A stretch of DNA of 15,324 nucleotides, from the NCBI GenBank assembly GCA_037131165.1, contig JBAXRO010000047.1:1-15324 (forward strand). Reading direction: 5' to 3'. Positions 6,861 to 13,078 of the stretch are shown here, one piece after another. The notes below the pieces were generated by a model, which was not told where the DNA came from, searched no databases, and worked only from the letters and a program-made list of their open reading frames with translations. The DNA is from WLNJ01 sp037131165. GTDB lineage: Bacteria; Actinomycetota; Thermoleophilia; Solirubrobacterales; Solirubrobacteraceae. The first letter of the stretch is position 1. Each line of letters opens with the position of its first letter. The translations under genes and the position numbers were made by a program.

Positions 6861-7561
6861 GGTCGGGAGCCGTTGAGATCACGGTGGGAAAGGCCACAGC
6901 GCGTTTCACCGACCGGACCGGGGGCCTTTCGCGGGGTCGGTTCGAATCGCTGAACCTGGGATCGGCGCAGGGGGATGACCCCGAACTCGTTGCAGGCAAT
7001 CGTCGTCTGGCTGTGGTCGGGGCAGGAGCGGACGCACCGGTCGCGATGGTTCAGGTCCATGGCACTGAGATCCGCGAGGTCGGTGCGAGGTCCGGCTTGG
7101 ACGCTGGAGAGTGTGACGGGATCGTGACAACCGAAAGGGGCCTTCCGCTCTTGGCTGTGACAGCCGATTGCGTTCCTCTGGTGCTGGTCCGCGGACGCAG
7201 GCTCGCCGTTGTCCACGCGGGCTGGCGCGGGCTCGCCGCGGGAGTGGTCGAGGCAGCGGCGGACCAACTTGCCCAAGCGGGGAATGAGCCACTTGAGGCC
7301 GCTATCGGTCCGTCTGCAGGCCGTTGTTGCTACGAGGTCTCGCCCGAGGTGATCGAGTCCTTCGGAGGGGACGCCGTAGCCGACGGGCGGATGCTCGACC
7401 TTCAGGCGACCGCCGCTCAGATCCTCGGGCGCCTCGGAGCAGAGTCGCCGCAAGTGATGTCATCGTGCACGATCTGTGATCCGGACTCTCGGTTCTTCTC
7501 CCACCGGCGCGATGGCGCCCCGACGGGTCGGCAAGGAGTTGTCGCTTGGTTGAACAGCTGA
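6857..7561 (+). CDS. pgeF: Peptidoglycan editing factor PgeF / YfiH multicopper-like (DUF152) protein
   Basis: Family members (YfiH, YlmD) were long called laccase-like polyphenol oxidases. They have been shown to act as purine nucleoside phosphorylase/adenosine deaminase, and in E. coli PgeF keeps non-canonical residues out of peptidoglycan precursors. The protein is 234 residues, typical length. The expected zinc site is His68 (QVHG), Cys105 (TADCVPLVL) and His120 (HAGWRG). Other signatures are IGPSAGRCCYEV (150-161) and CTICDPDSRFFSHRRDG near the C-terminus. The ATG at 6857 overlaps the previous stop by four bases, with GAGG (6846-6849) 7 bases upstream. Its 3' end contains the ribosome site and start of yggS. 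The neighbourhood of yggS, sepF and yggT is the classic division-linked context. Confidence 0.92.
   Translation: MRSGAVEITVGKATARFTDRTGGLSRGRFESLNLGSAQGDDPELVAGNRRLAVVGAGADAPVAMVQVHGTEIREVGARSGLDAGECDGIVTTERGLPLLAVTADCVPLVLVRGRRLAVVHAGWRGLAAGVVEAAADQLAQAGNEPLEAAIGPSAGRCCYEVSPEVIESFGGDAVADGRMLDLQATAAQILGRLGAESPQVMSSCTICDPDSRFFSHRRDGAPTGRQGVVAWLNS
7533..7538 (+). promoter_or_regulatory. Shine-Dalgarno AAGGAG that fixes the yggS TTG start
   Basis: AAGGAG lies inside the pgeF coding region, 7 bases before the TTG at 7546. No ATG or GTG is available in the same frame before the conserved N-terminal helix, so this strong site is the main reason to accept a TTG start. It also implies that yggS is translated by ribosomes terminating on pgeF or nearby. 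Confidence 0.75.
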
Positions 7562-8208
7562 CCGATGTCGATCCTGACCGGGTCCGGGCCAATCTGGCCG
7601 CGCTGGCTGAGCGCGTCGCAGAGGCTGCTGCGGTGAGCGGGCGCAGCCCCGAGGCGGTCGAGATCCTCGCGGCCACGAAGTACGTCGCAGCAGAGGCGAT
7701 GGGAGCCCTCGCCGAGGCGGGCGTCACCCTGGTCGGTGAGAACCGGGCCCAGGACCTCGCAGCCAAACAGGAGATTCACGGCGACCGCTTCACTTGGGAC
7801 TTCATCGGGGATCTCCAAAGCAGGAAGATCCCGCAACTCGTCGGTCGCGTCCGGCTGATCCATTCGGTTGCATCGGAGAGCGCTCTGGCCAAGCTTGCGA
7901 GGCCCGAAGCGGCCGGGCAGCGGATTCTCGTGCAAGTCAATCTCTCGGGGGAGGAAAGCAAGGGAGGCATCGAGCCGGCCGATCTCGCCGGCTTCATCGA
8001 GCGGGCTCCGTGCCCTGTGGTGGGCCTGATGACGATGCCGCCGCTGGCGGAAACGCCCGAGGCAAACAGGCGCTACTTCGCTCAGCTGCGGGAGCTGGCT
8101 TCAGAGAACGCTCTCGAACATCTCTCGATGGGCACCAGCCAGGACTTCGAGGTGGCGGTCGAGGAGGGCGCCACGATCGTCCGGATCGGCGCGATCCTCT
8201 GCCGGTGA
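7546..8208 (+). CDS. yggS: YggS/PROSC family pyridoxal-phosphate homeostasis protein
   Basis: YggS (YlmE in Bacillus) binds PLP and maintains vitamin B6 and amino-acid balance; no firm enzymatic reaction is known. The 220-residue protein has the alanine-racemase-like N-terminal barrel fold. PLP-binding Lys45 is in EILAATKYV. The conserved segments LVGENRAQDL, WDFIGDLQSRK, VNLSGEESKGG, GLMTMPP and the phosphate-binding SMGTSQDFEVAVEEGATIVRIG are all present. In most family members the residues after MG are M-S; here they are T-S. The usual WHFIG is WDFIG. The TTG start at 7546 overlaps pgeF by 16 bases and is supported by AAGGAG. It is followed by a 79-base gap before sepF. Confidence 0.94.
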   Translation: MVEQLTDVDPDRVRANLAALAERVAEAAAVSGRSPEAVEILAATKYVAAEAMGALAEAGVTLVGENRAQDLAAKQEIHGDRFTWDFIGDLQSRKIPQLVGRVRLIHSVASESALAKLARPEAAGQRILVQVNLSGEESKGGIEPADLAGFIERAPCPVVGLMTMPPLAETPEANRRYFAQLRELASENALEHLSMGTSQDFEVAVEEGATIVRIGAILCR

Positions 8209-8242
8209 CCTGTTCCCGTTCGTTGCCGCCCCGGCTACTGCC

Positions 8243-8274
8243 AGACTCTCGGGGAGGAACAACCCGACAGGGAG
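8243..8274 (+). promoter_or_regulatory. sepF leader: AGACTC motif and AGGGAG ribosome site
   Basis: The 79-base yggS-sepF gap contains CCGG...AGACTC (AGACTC at 8243-8248), similar to the rpsB upstream region. A GGGGAGG (8251-8257) lies too far from any in-frame start to be used. TCGGG (8249-8253) can pair with CCCGA (8263-8267), placing that GGAGG in a 9-base loop. AGGGAG (8269-8274) is 13 bases from the ATG, longer than the usual spacing. A promoter here is possible but there is no convincing -35 box. Confidence 0.3.
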
Positions 8275-8287
8275 CGAACGGTTAAAG

Positions 8288-8794
8288 ATGGCTGTCAAGG
8301 ATCGAATGCATGGAATCCTCGTCTACTTCGGCTTGGCCGAAGAGGCTCCCCTGACCGAGGCGCACGAACTGCCTGCCGAGGCGGGAAGGTCCGACAAGTC
8401 GTCCGTTCGTCGGATGCCGCAAAGGCGTTCGCGTGACGAGTTCGACGACATCTTCGCTGACGACGAGCCCGGGCCGAAGCGGCCGACGCCGCTCCGCTCG
8501 GTCGAGCCCAAGGCCGAGTCCCGCGTGCACCTCGTGCAGCCGAGCAGCTTCAACGATTGCGAGGAGGTTGGAGCGGCCTTCCGTGACGGCGTGCCGGTGA
8601 TCATCAACCTCGCCTCGGCCGATCCGGAACTCGCCAAGCGGCTTGTCGACTTTGCGTCCGGCCTGACCTACGGTCTTGAGGGCAGCATGCAGAAGATCGC
8701 TGACAAGGTCTTCGTGCTGACTCCGCACAACGTTGAGTTCTCCGCGGAGGAGCGGGCAGCGATGATCGAGAAGGGCTTCTTCAACCAGAGCTGA
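8288..8794 (+). CDS. sepF: Cell division protein SepF
   Basis: SepF tethers FtsZ to the membrane and organises the Z-ring in Gram-positive bacteria, cyanobacteria and some archaea; in actinobacteria without FtsA it is the main anchor. The 168-residue protein has three parts. Residues 1-16 (VKDRMHGILVYFGL region) match the membrane-binding amphipathic helix. Residues about 17-78 are a charged, Pro- and Asp/Arg-rich linker. Residues about 79-152 are the SepF domain, with VHLVQPSSFNDCEEV, VPVIINLA, DFASGLTYGLEGSMQKIADKVF and VLTP. The ATG at 8288 gives the expected N-terminal helix. ftsZ itself is not in the window. The pgeF-yggS-sepF-yggT order is the widely conserved division cluster, here interrupted by proC. 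Confidence 0.95.
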   Translation: MAVKDRMHGILVYFGLAEEAPLTEAHELPAEAGRSDKSSVRRMPQRRSRDEFDDIFADDEPGPKRPTPLRSVEPKAESRVHLVQPSSFNDCEEVGAAFRDGVPVIINLASADPELAKRLVDFASGLTYGLEGSMQKIADKVFVLTPHNVEFSAEERAAMIEKGFFNQS

Positions 8795-8820
8795 CCGCTC
8801 GGCGCTGTCGGCTCTACGCT
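8791..8820 (+). promoter_or_regulatory. Possible proC promoter giving a near-leaderless mRNA
   Basis: CTGACC (8791-8796, over the sepF stop codon) and TACGCT (8815-8820) are separated by 18 bases and resemble -35 and -10 boxes (TTGACA/TATAAT) at four and three matches. Transcription starting about 7 bases past TACGCT would begin near 8827, about 5 bases before the proC ATG. No Shine-Dalgarno sequence precedes that ATG, which agrees with leaderless or near-leaderless translation as is common in actinobacteria. Confidence 0.3.
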
Positions 8821-8831
8821 TGTCGACGATC

Positions 8832-9587
8832 ATGCGTATTGGACTCGTTGGTGCAGGCGGGATGGCTTCGGCCCTGGCTCGCGGTTGGGGAGATCCCGTG
8901 CTTGTCTCCGATCCCGCGTCGGATCGGGCAGAGGCGCTGGCGTCGGAGCTCGGTGGAGAGGCCTTCGTGGGAAACGTCGCGCTGGCCGAGGCGGCGGATC
9001 TTGTGGTTCTCTGCCACAAGCCCGCACAGCTTGCCGAGGTGGCCGCGGAGATCGCCGCAGTCGGTACCCCGGTCGTGTCGATCCTTGGCTCCGTCACGGT
9101 CGCGGCCATCAGGGAGGCCTACGGCAAGACCCCCGCGTTCCGTGTCCTGCCGAACCTCCCTGTGGAAGTTGCCCGCGGCGTGCTCTGCTGGCCGTCGTCG
9201 AATGGCGAGTCTGCACAGGCGACCGAGATCAAGCAGGAGTTTGCCCGTCTGGGGAGGGTGGTCGAGGTTGACGAGGCCCAGATGGAGGCAGCGATGGCCG
9301 TCTCGAGCAACGCCCCGGCCTTCATCGCCCTGCTGATCGAGTCGCTCGTCGACGCGGGTGTTCGGCACGGACTTGCCGCCGGTGTGGCCCACGAGCTGGC
9401 GGTCGAGACGCTCGCCGGAACCGCTGCGCTGCTCGAGCGCCGCGAGGGAGACACCCTTGGGGTGAGACGGGCGGTCACATCTCCCGGTGGTTCCACGGCC
9501 CGCGGGCTGGCGGCACTGGAGCGCCACGGGCTCAGGTCGGCTGTTGACGCCGCGGTCGAGGCAGTACTCGAGGGTGGCGCCAAGTGA
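8832..9587 (+). CDS. proC: Pyrroline-5-carboxylate reductase family protein
   Basis: ProC reduces pyrroline-5-carboxylate to proline with NAD(P)H. I start at the ATG at 8832 because MRIGLVGAGGMA begins the Rossmann fold; a TTG four codons earlier is possible. The protein is 251 residues, slightly short of the usual 260-280. Features are the dinucleotide loop GAGGMA (7-12), CHKPAQLAEV at 61-70, RVLPNLPVEVARGV (104-117) and the dimer domain with SSNAPAF (158-164) and VTSPGGSTARGL (215-226). The family norms at these sites are R-M-P-N-x-P, S-G-x-G-P-A and SPGGTT, so several near-active-site residues differ. It could be a divergent true ProC or a paralogue. Its end overlaps yggT as GTGA. Placement between sepF and yggT echoes the E. 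coli yggS-proC-yggT grouping. Confidence 0.85.
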   Translation: MRIGLVGAGGMASALARGWGDPVLVSDPASDRAEALASELGGEAFVGNVALAEAADLVVLCHKPAQLAEVAAEIAAVGTPVVSILGSVTVAAIREAYGKTPAFRVLPNLPVEVARGVLCWPSSNGESAQATEIKQEFARLGRVVEVDEAQMEAAMAVSSNAPAFIALLIESLVDAGVRHGLAAGVAHELAVETLAGTAALLERREGDTLGVRRAVTSPGGSTARGLAALERHGLRSAVDAAVEAVLEGGAK

Positions 9588-9880
9588 CCCTTGCAGCCAG
9601 TGGATTGCGGTCCGGGCTGGCCGACTACCTGCAGTCGTTGATCCTCGTCTACAGCATCTTGATCTTCGCCTGGGTGCTCGGGTCCTGGGTGATCGCAACA
9701 GGTCGGGTCCCCGGCTGGCTCTTCCCGATTCTGCGGTTCCTCGAAGCGGTCGTCGGACCCTTCGTCGGGATCTTCCGGCGCTTCATCCCACCGCTGGGAC
9801 CGCTTGACCTTTCGCCGATCATTGCCCTGCTGGTCCTCCAGCTCGGCGGGGGACTTCTCGTCGGCCTGCTCCGTGGATGA
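9584..9880 (+). CDS. yggT: YggT family (YlmG) integral membrane protein
   Basis: This is a small membrane protein of 98 residues with two hydrophobic segments, about 18-38 and 76-96. The family signature RRFIPPLGPLDLSPII lies at 65-80. YggT/YlmG proteins co-occur with sepF and are linked to division, osmotic tolerance and chloroplast nucleoid or cytochrome b6 assembly; the biochemical role is unsettled. The GTG at 9584 overlaps the proC stop by four bases with a weak AGGG upstream. The stop overlaps the lspA start as ATGA, so proC, yggT and lspA are tightly coupled. Confidence 0.9.
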   Translation: MTLAASGLRSGLADYLQSLILVYSILIFAWVLGSWVIATGRVPGWLFPILRFLEAVVGPFVGIFRRFIPPLGPLDLSPIIALLVLQLGGGLLVGLLRG

Positions 9881-10344
9881 GGGCAACGCGCGCCAACGGC
9901 TGGCTGAAGGCCGGGGGTGTCGCGGGGCTCGTCGTCCTGGTCGATGCGAGCCTCAAGGCGTGGGCGAGGTCCTCGCTCGTCCTTGGCGAGCGGAGGGACT
10001 TGATCTGGCCGGTGGATCTGGTCCATGTCGAGAACACGGGGGTTGCGTTCGGCGCGTTGAGCGGTCGGGGATGGATCGTGCCTGCGCTGACTCTGGTTGC
10101 CCTGTCGGGCGTCCTGATTTGGTTTTCTTTCAACGCCGGCAGTCGGGGAGCGTGGCTACCGACCGGCCTCGTGCTTGGCGGTGCGCTGGGGAACCTGATC
10201 GACCGAGCGAGACTCGGCGCCGTGACGGACTTCATCAAGCTCCCGAACTGGCCGGCATTCAACTTCGCGGACGTTGCGATAACGGTCGGCGTAGTGATGC
10301 TCGTAGTGGTGGCTGAGAGGAATGCCCGAGCCGACAAGGATTGA
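9877..10344 (+). CDS. lspA: Lipoprotein signal peptidase (signal peptidase II)
   Basis: LspA is an aspartyl protease of the cytoplasmic membrane that cleaves signal peptides from diacylglyceryl-modified prolipoproteins. The 155-residue protein has about four hydrophobic segments (near 12-28, 66-84, 94-106 and 131-147). Conserved boxes are VVLVDASLKAWA (19-30), HVENTGVAFGAL (50-61), GGALGNLIDRARLGAVTDF (101-119) and WPAFNFADVAI (125-135). The catalytic aspartates are expected at Asp109 and Asp132. The ATG at 9877 overlaps the yggT stop. Its 3' end overlaps rluD by 23 bases. lspA followed by rluD is a long-conserved pair in Firmicutes and related lineages. Confidence 0.95.
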   Translation: MRATRANGWLKAGGVAGLVVLVDASLKAWARSSLVLGERRDLIWPVDLVHVENTGVAFGALSGRGWIVPALTLVALSGVLIWFSFNAGSRGAWLPTGLVLGGALGNLIDRARLGAVTDFIKLPNWPAFNFADVAITVGVVMLVVVAERNARADKD

Positions 10345-11218
10345 GGTTTCCGCAGCCCACGCCGACGAGAGACTTGACCGATTTTTGGTCGGGCACTTCG
10401 GTTCACGGGCCGCTGCCCAGAAGGCGATCGAAACCGGCCTGGTCCGGGTCGACGGAGAGCTGAGGCCGAAGCGCTGGACTCTTTCCGAGGGTGAGGCGGT
10501 GGAGATCCTTCCACCCGTCGCCGCAGAGATGCCTGATGTCGGTCCGCAACCGCACCTCGAGCCGGTCTACATCGACCAGTGGATCGTCGTCTCAGACAAG
10601 CCGGCCGGAATCGTCTCGCATCCGGCTCCCGGCCATCCGACCGGGACACTGGCCCAGATCCTCCAAGCCCGGCTCCCTCACTCCGACATCGGTCTTGTCC
10701 ACCGGCTCGACCGCGACACCTCCGGCCTCCTGATTGCCGCGCTCGATTCCGAGACGCTGCGCGAGCTGAGGGAGAGACTGCAGAGACGGGAGATCGTCCG
10801 CGAATACACGGCCCTGGTGATGGGGCGGCCGAAGACGGCGGAGGGGACGATCGAGGCGGCGATCGGCCGTGACAGCCGATCGCGGACGAAGGTATCGACG
10901 AGAACGGACACGCCTCGGGGCGCCGTGACCCACTTCGAGACGCTCGAGGTCCTCGATCAAGCAGCCCTTCTGAGCGTCCGACTGGAGACGGGGCGCACGC
11001 ACCAGATTCGCGTTCACCTGTCCGAAATCGGTCTTCCGGTGGCAGGCGACCCGACCTATGGCCGCGCAGGTGCCTGGGGCCTGAGCCGTCAGTTCCTGCA
11101 CGCATCGAGGCTCCATTTCACCCATACGGTTACGGGCGAGTCGATAGAGCTGCGCTCTGAGCTTCCCGAGGACCTCCGGGAGGCGCTCGAACTTGCCCGC
11201 AGGGGTGAACGGCCGTGA
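10322..11218 (+). CDS. RluA/RluD family large-subunit rRNA pseudouridine synthase
   Basis: The protein is 298 residues with an S4 RNA-binding domain (about 13-62) and an RluA-type catalytic domain. The catalytic Asp130 lies in HRLDRDTSG (127-135), with the motif 1-like VVSDKPAGIVSHP upstream (89-101). Downstream are VREYTALVMG, ETGRTHQIRVHL and GLPVAGDPTYG. The layout matches RluD, which makes pseudouridines in helix 69 of 23S rRNA, and its lspA neighbour fits Bacillus ylyB. Eye reading does not separate RluD from RluC or RluA specificity, so I leave out a symbol. The ATG at 10322 is within lspA, with only a poorly spaced GAGAGG before it. Confidence 0.93.
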   Translation: MPEPTRIEVSAAHADERLDRFLVGHFGSRAAAQKAIETGLVRVDGELRPKRWTLSEGEAVEILPPVAAEMPDVGPQPHLEPVYIDQWIVVSDKPAGIVSHPAPGHPTGTLAQILQARLPHSDIGLVHRLDRDTSGLLIAALDSETLRELRERLQRREIVREYTALVMGRPKTAEGTIEAAIGRDSRSRTKVSTRTDTPRGAVTHFETLEVLDQAALLSVRLETGRTHQIRVHLSEIGLPVAGDPTYGRAGAWGLSRQFLHASRLHFTHTVTGESIELRSELPEDLREALELARRGERP

Positions 11219-11247
11219 CCGGCTCGCGGTCCGCGCTCCGGTTGTCC

Positions 11248-11253
11248 TAGACT
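11248..11253 (+). promoter_or_regulatory. Candidate -10 box of the rpsB operon promoter
   Basis: TAGACT fits the TANNNT form common in high-GC bacteria and lies in the only long gap of the plus-strand run. Initiation near 11260 would give a leader of about 115 bases before rpsB. I see no good -35 box at 16-19 bases upstream, so this rests on the -10 and its location. Confidence 0.4.
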
Positions 11254-11299
11254 CCGAAGCTCAGGAAACAACTACCCGGCCGATCAGGCGGTTTGCGAC

Positions 11300-11333
11300 C
11301 CTCTCCGGGAATCCGGAGCCGCAACCTCTCCGG
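11300..11333 (+). ncRNA. Putative structured rpsB leader with two mutually exclusive hairpins
   Basis: CCTCTCCGG occurs twice (11300-11308 and 11325-11333). Between the copies lies CCGGAG (11313-11318), perfectly complementary to CTCCGG in both. Pairing with the first copy gives a 6-bp stem with a 4-base GAAT loop; pairing with the second gives a 6-bp stem with a 9-base loop. The two stems cannot form together. Ribosomal protein leaders, including rpsB leaders in other bacteria, often control the operon by binding the gene product, so S2 autoregulation is a reasonable guess. The ribosome site GGGAG (11358-11362) shares four bases of complementarity with CTCC of each repeat. This leader does not match a family I can name. 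Confidence 0.35.
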
Positions 11334-11374
11334 CCGGCAGCAACTCATTTCGAAAAAGGGAGCAGTGAACAGAC

Positions 11375-12484
11375 ATGGCCCAAACAGGGATCCGTGAACT
11401 TCTGGAGGCTGGAGTCCACTTCGGCCACCAAACACGCCGCTGGAATCCGCGCATGGCGCGCTACATCCACGGCGAGCGTCAAGGCATCTACATCATCGAC
11501 CTCCTGCAGACGGAGGTCCTGCTGTCCAAGGCCCAGCAGTTCGCTGCCGAGACGGCCCGCCGCGGTGGGACGGTCCTTTTCGTCGGCACCAAGAAGCAGG
11601 CCAGCGCAGCGGTGAAGGACGCAGCCGACCGTGCCGGCATGCCCTACGTCAACCACCGTTGGCTCGGTGGACTCCTGACCAACTTCAACACGATCTCGAG
11701 GCGGATCAAGCGGCTCCACGACCTCGACCGCTACGCGGAGGAGGGCCAGCTGGCGCTTCTCCCGACGAGGGAGCGGATGGCTGCGGAAGCAGACCGGGCC
11801 AAGCTGACCGCGAACCTCGGTGGCGTGCGACACATGACGCGGGTCCCCGACGCAGTGGTCGTCTTCGACATCAACACCGAGGAGATCGCAGTCAAGGAGG
11901 CCAACCGGCTGCGGATCCCGGTAATCGGAATCGTCGACACCAACTGCGACCCGACCGGCATCGACTTTGTGATCCCAGGCAACGACGACGCAATCCGGTC
12001 CTGCGAGCTGATCGCGAACTCGATCGCCGACGTGGTCGCAGAGGCTCGCGGCCAATTCCAGGTCGAGGAGGAGAGGGCTCGCGCCGAAGCCGCAGCCAAG
12101 GCCGCCGCAGACCGCGAGGCACGCGAGAAGCGCGAAGCCGAAGAGGCTGCGAGGCGCCTCGCCGTTGAGGAGGAAGCCGCAGCGAAGGCTGCCGTTCAGG
12201 CGGCAGCGATCGAGGCCGCCGAGGCGGAGAAGGCCCTGGAAGAAGAGAAGGACGCAGTTCGGGCAGCGCTCGCCGAGCGTGCGACCGCCCAGGCTGCCGA
12301 GCAGGCCGCCGCAGAGGCGGCCGCGCCCAAGCCGGATTCGTCCGAGGGCGAGGTCGCGCAGAGCCAAGAAGACCCAGGAACCGAGGAGCCAGAGGCAGAG
12401 TCCGCCGTTGAGTCCGAGACCTCCGCTGAAGAGACGAGCGAAACGCCCGCTGAGGCGACCGACGGAGAGGAGACATCCGAGTGA
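11375..12484 (+). CDS. rpsB: 30S ribosomal protein S2 with long C-terminal extension
   Basis: S2 binds the back of the small-subunit head-body junction and is needed for S1 binding and initiation where S1 exists. Residues 1 to about 228 are the normal S2 core: LLEAGVHFGHQTRRWNPRM (9-27), YIIDLLQT, FVGTKKQ, RWLGGLLTNF (95-104), and IPVIGIVDTNCDP (181-193). The remaining ~140 residues are extra. Residues about 229-317 are Ala/Glu/Arg/Lys-rich and predicted helical. Residues 320-369 hold 19 acidic and no basic residues. S2 is commonly 230-300 residues, so 369 is long. The ATG follows GGGAG (11358-11362) at 12 bases. The stop overlaps tsf as GTGA, leaving no room for the attenuator known between rpsB and tsf in E. 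coli. Confidence 0.97.
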   Translation: MAQTGIRELLEAGVHFGHQTRRWNPRMARYIHGERQGIYIIDLLQTEVLLSKAQQFAAETARRGGTVLFVGTKKQASAAVKDAADRAGMPYVNHRWLGGLLTNFNTISRRIKRLHDLDRYAEEGQLALLPTRERMAAEADRAKLTANLGGVRHMTRVPDAVVVFDINTEEIAVKEANRLRIPVIGIVDTNCDPTGIDFVIPGNDDAIRSCELIANSIADVVAEARGQFQVEEERARAEAAAKAAADREAREKREAEEAARRLAVEEEAAAKAAVQAAAIEAAEAEKALEEEKDAVRAALAERATAQAAEQAAAEAAAPKPDSSEGEVAQSQEDPGTEEPEAESAVESETSAEETSETPAEATDGEETSE

Positions 12485-13077
12485 GCATCACGACTGCCGA
12501 CATCAAGGCCCTGCGCGAGCACAGTGGCGCGGGAATGCTCGATTGCAAGAATGCCCTGACCGAGGCCGGGGGAGACTTCGATGCGGCTCTCGAGGCGCTG
12601 CGGGCAAAGGGCCTCGCGAAGGCGGCCAAGCGCGGGGATCGGGAGGCAAGCCAGGGGATTGTCGCCTCCTACATCCACTCGGGCGGCACGATCGGGGCGA
12701 TGGTCGAGGTCGACTGTGAGACGGACTTCGTCGCCCGCAATGAGGACTTCGCTGCATTCGCACGGGACCTCGCCTTGCACGTCGCGGCAGCCGCTCCGCT
12801 CTACGTTGACGAGGAATCGGTGCCCGAGGCCGATCGCGAAGCCGAGCTGCGGGTCCTGCAGGAGCAGGATTCGGACAAGCCCGAGGAGATTCGAGCCAAG
12901 ATCGCAGAGGGCCGGATCGGCAAATGGCTGGATGAGGTCGTCCTGCTCCGTCAGGCCCACGTCAATGCCGATCGCTACGACGGCCGCACGATTGAGCAGC
13001 TGAGGGCGGATCTCTCAGCCAAGACCGGCGAGAACGTGATCATCCGGCGCTTCTCGAGGTTCGCGGTAGGAGGCTGA
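12481..13077 (+). CDS. tsf: Elongation factor Ts, short form
   Basis: EF-Ts is the guanine nucleotide exchange factor for EF-Tu. The protein is 198 residues, similar to the short Thermus form and shorter than the 283-residue E. coli protein, so one of the two repeated core subdomains is missing. The N-terminal UBA-like helices (about 4-45) carry LREHSGAGMLDCKNAL. The EF-Tu contact motif TDFV is at 81-84 in VDCETDFVARNEDF. The end has NVIIRRFSRFAVGG, typical of the family. The GTG at 12481 overlaps the rpsB stop and follows GGAGAGGAG (12464-12472) at 8 bases. Coupling would keep S2 and EF-Ts synthesis linked. Confidence 0.96.
   Translation: MSITTADIKALREHSGAGMLDCKNALTEAGGDFDAALEALRAKGLAKAAKRGDREASQGIVASYIHSGGTIGAMVEVDCETDFVARNEDFAAFARDLALHVAAAAPLYVDEESVPEADREAELRVLQEQDSDKPEEIRAKIAEGRIGKWLDEVVLLRQAHVNADRYDGRTIEQLRADLSAKTGENVIIRRFSRFAVGG
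13068..13073 (+). promoter_or_regulatory. Shine-Dalgarno AGGAGG for pyrH
   Basis: AGGAGG at the very end of tsf lies 5 bases before the GTG at 13079. It is the strongest ribosome site in the window and fixes the pyrH start one base after the tsf stop. Confidence 0.8.
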
Positions 13078-13078
13078 C

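Noticed and set aside
8251..8257. GGGGAGG as the sepF ribosome site with an earlier start
   Set aside because: No ATG, GTG or TTG lies in frame between it and the ATG at 8288, and that ATG gives the expected membrane helix.
9819..11105. 428-codon minus-strand open frame opposite lspA and rluD
   Set aside because: It mirrors two well-conserved plus-strand genes, is Arg/Ser/Pro-rich, and has no recognisable domain; long antisense frames are expected at this GC content.
12059..12420. Tandem DNA repeat in the GCC/GAG-rich part of rpsB
   Set aside because: The pattern is irregular at DNA level and explained by Ala/Glu codons; no fixed repeat unit is seen.
12196..12960. 254-codon minus-strand open frame opposite rpsB and tsf
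   Set aside because: Its Ser/Ala-rich end is simply the complement of the low-complexity S2 extension.
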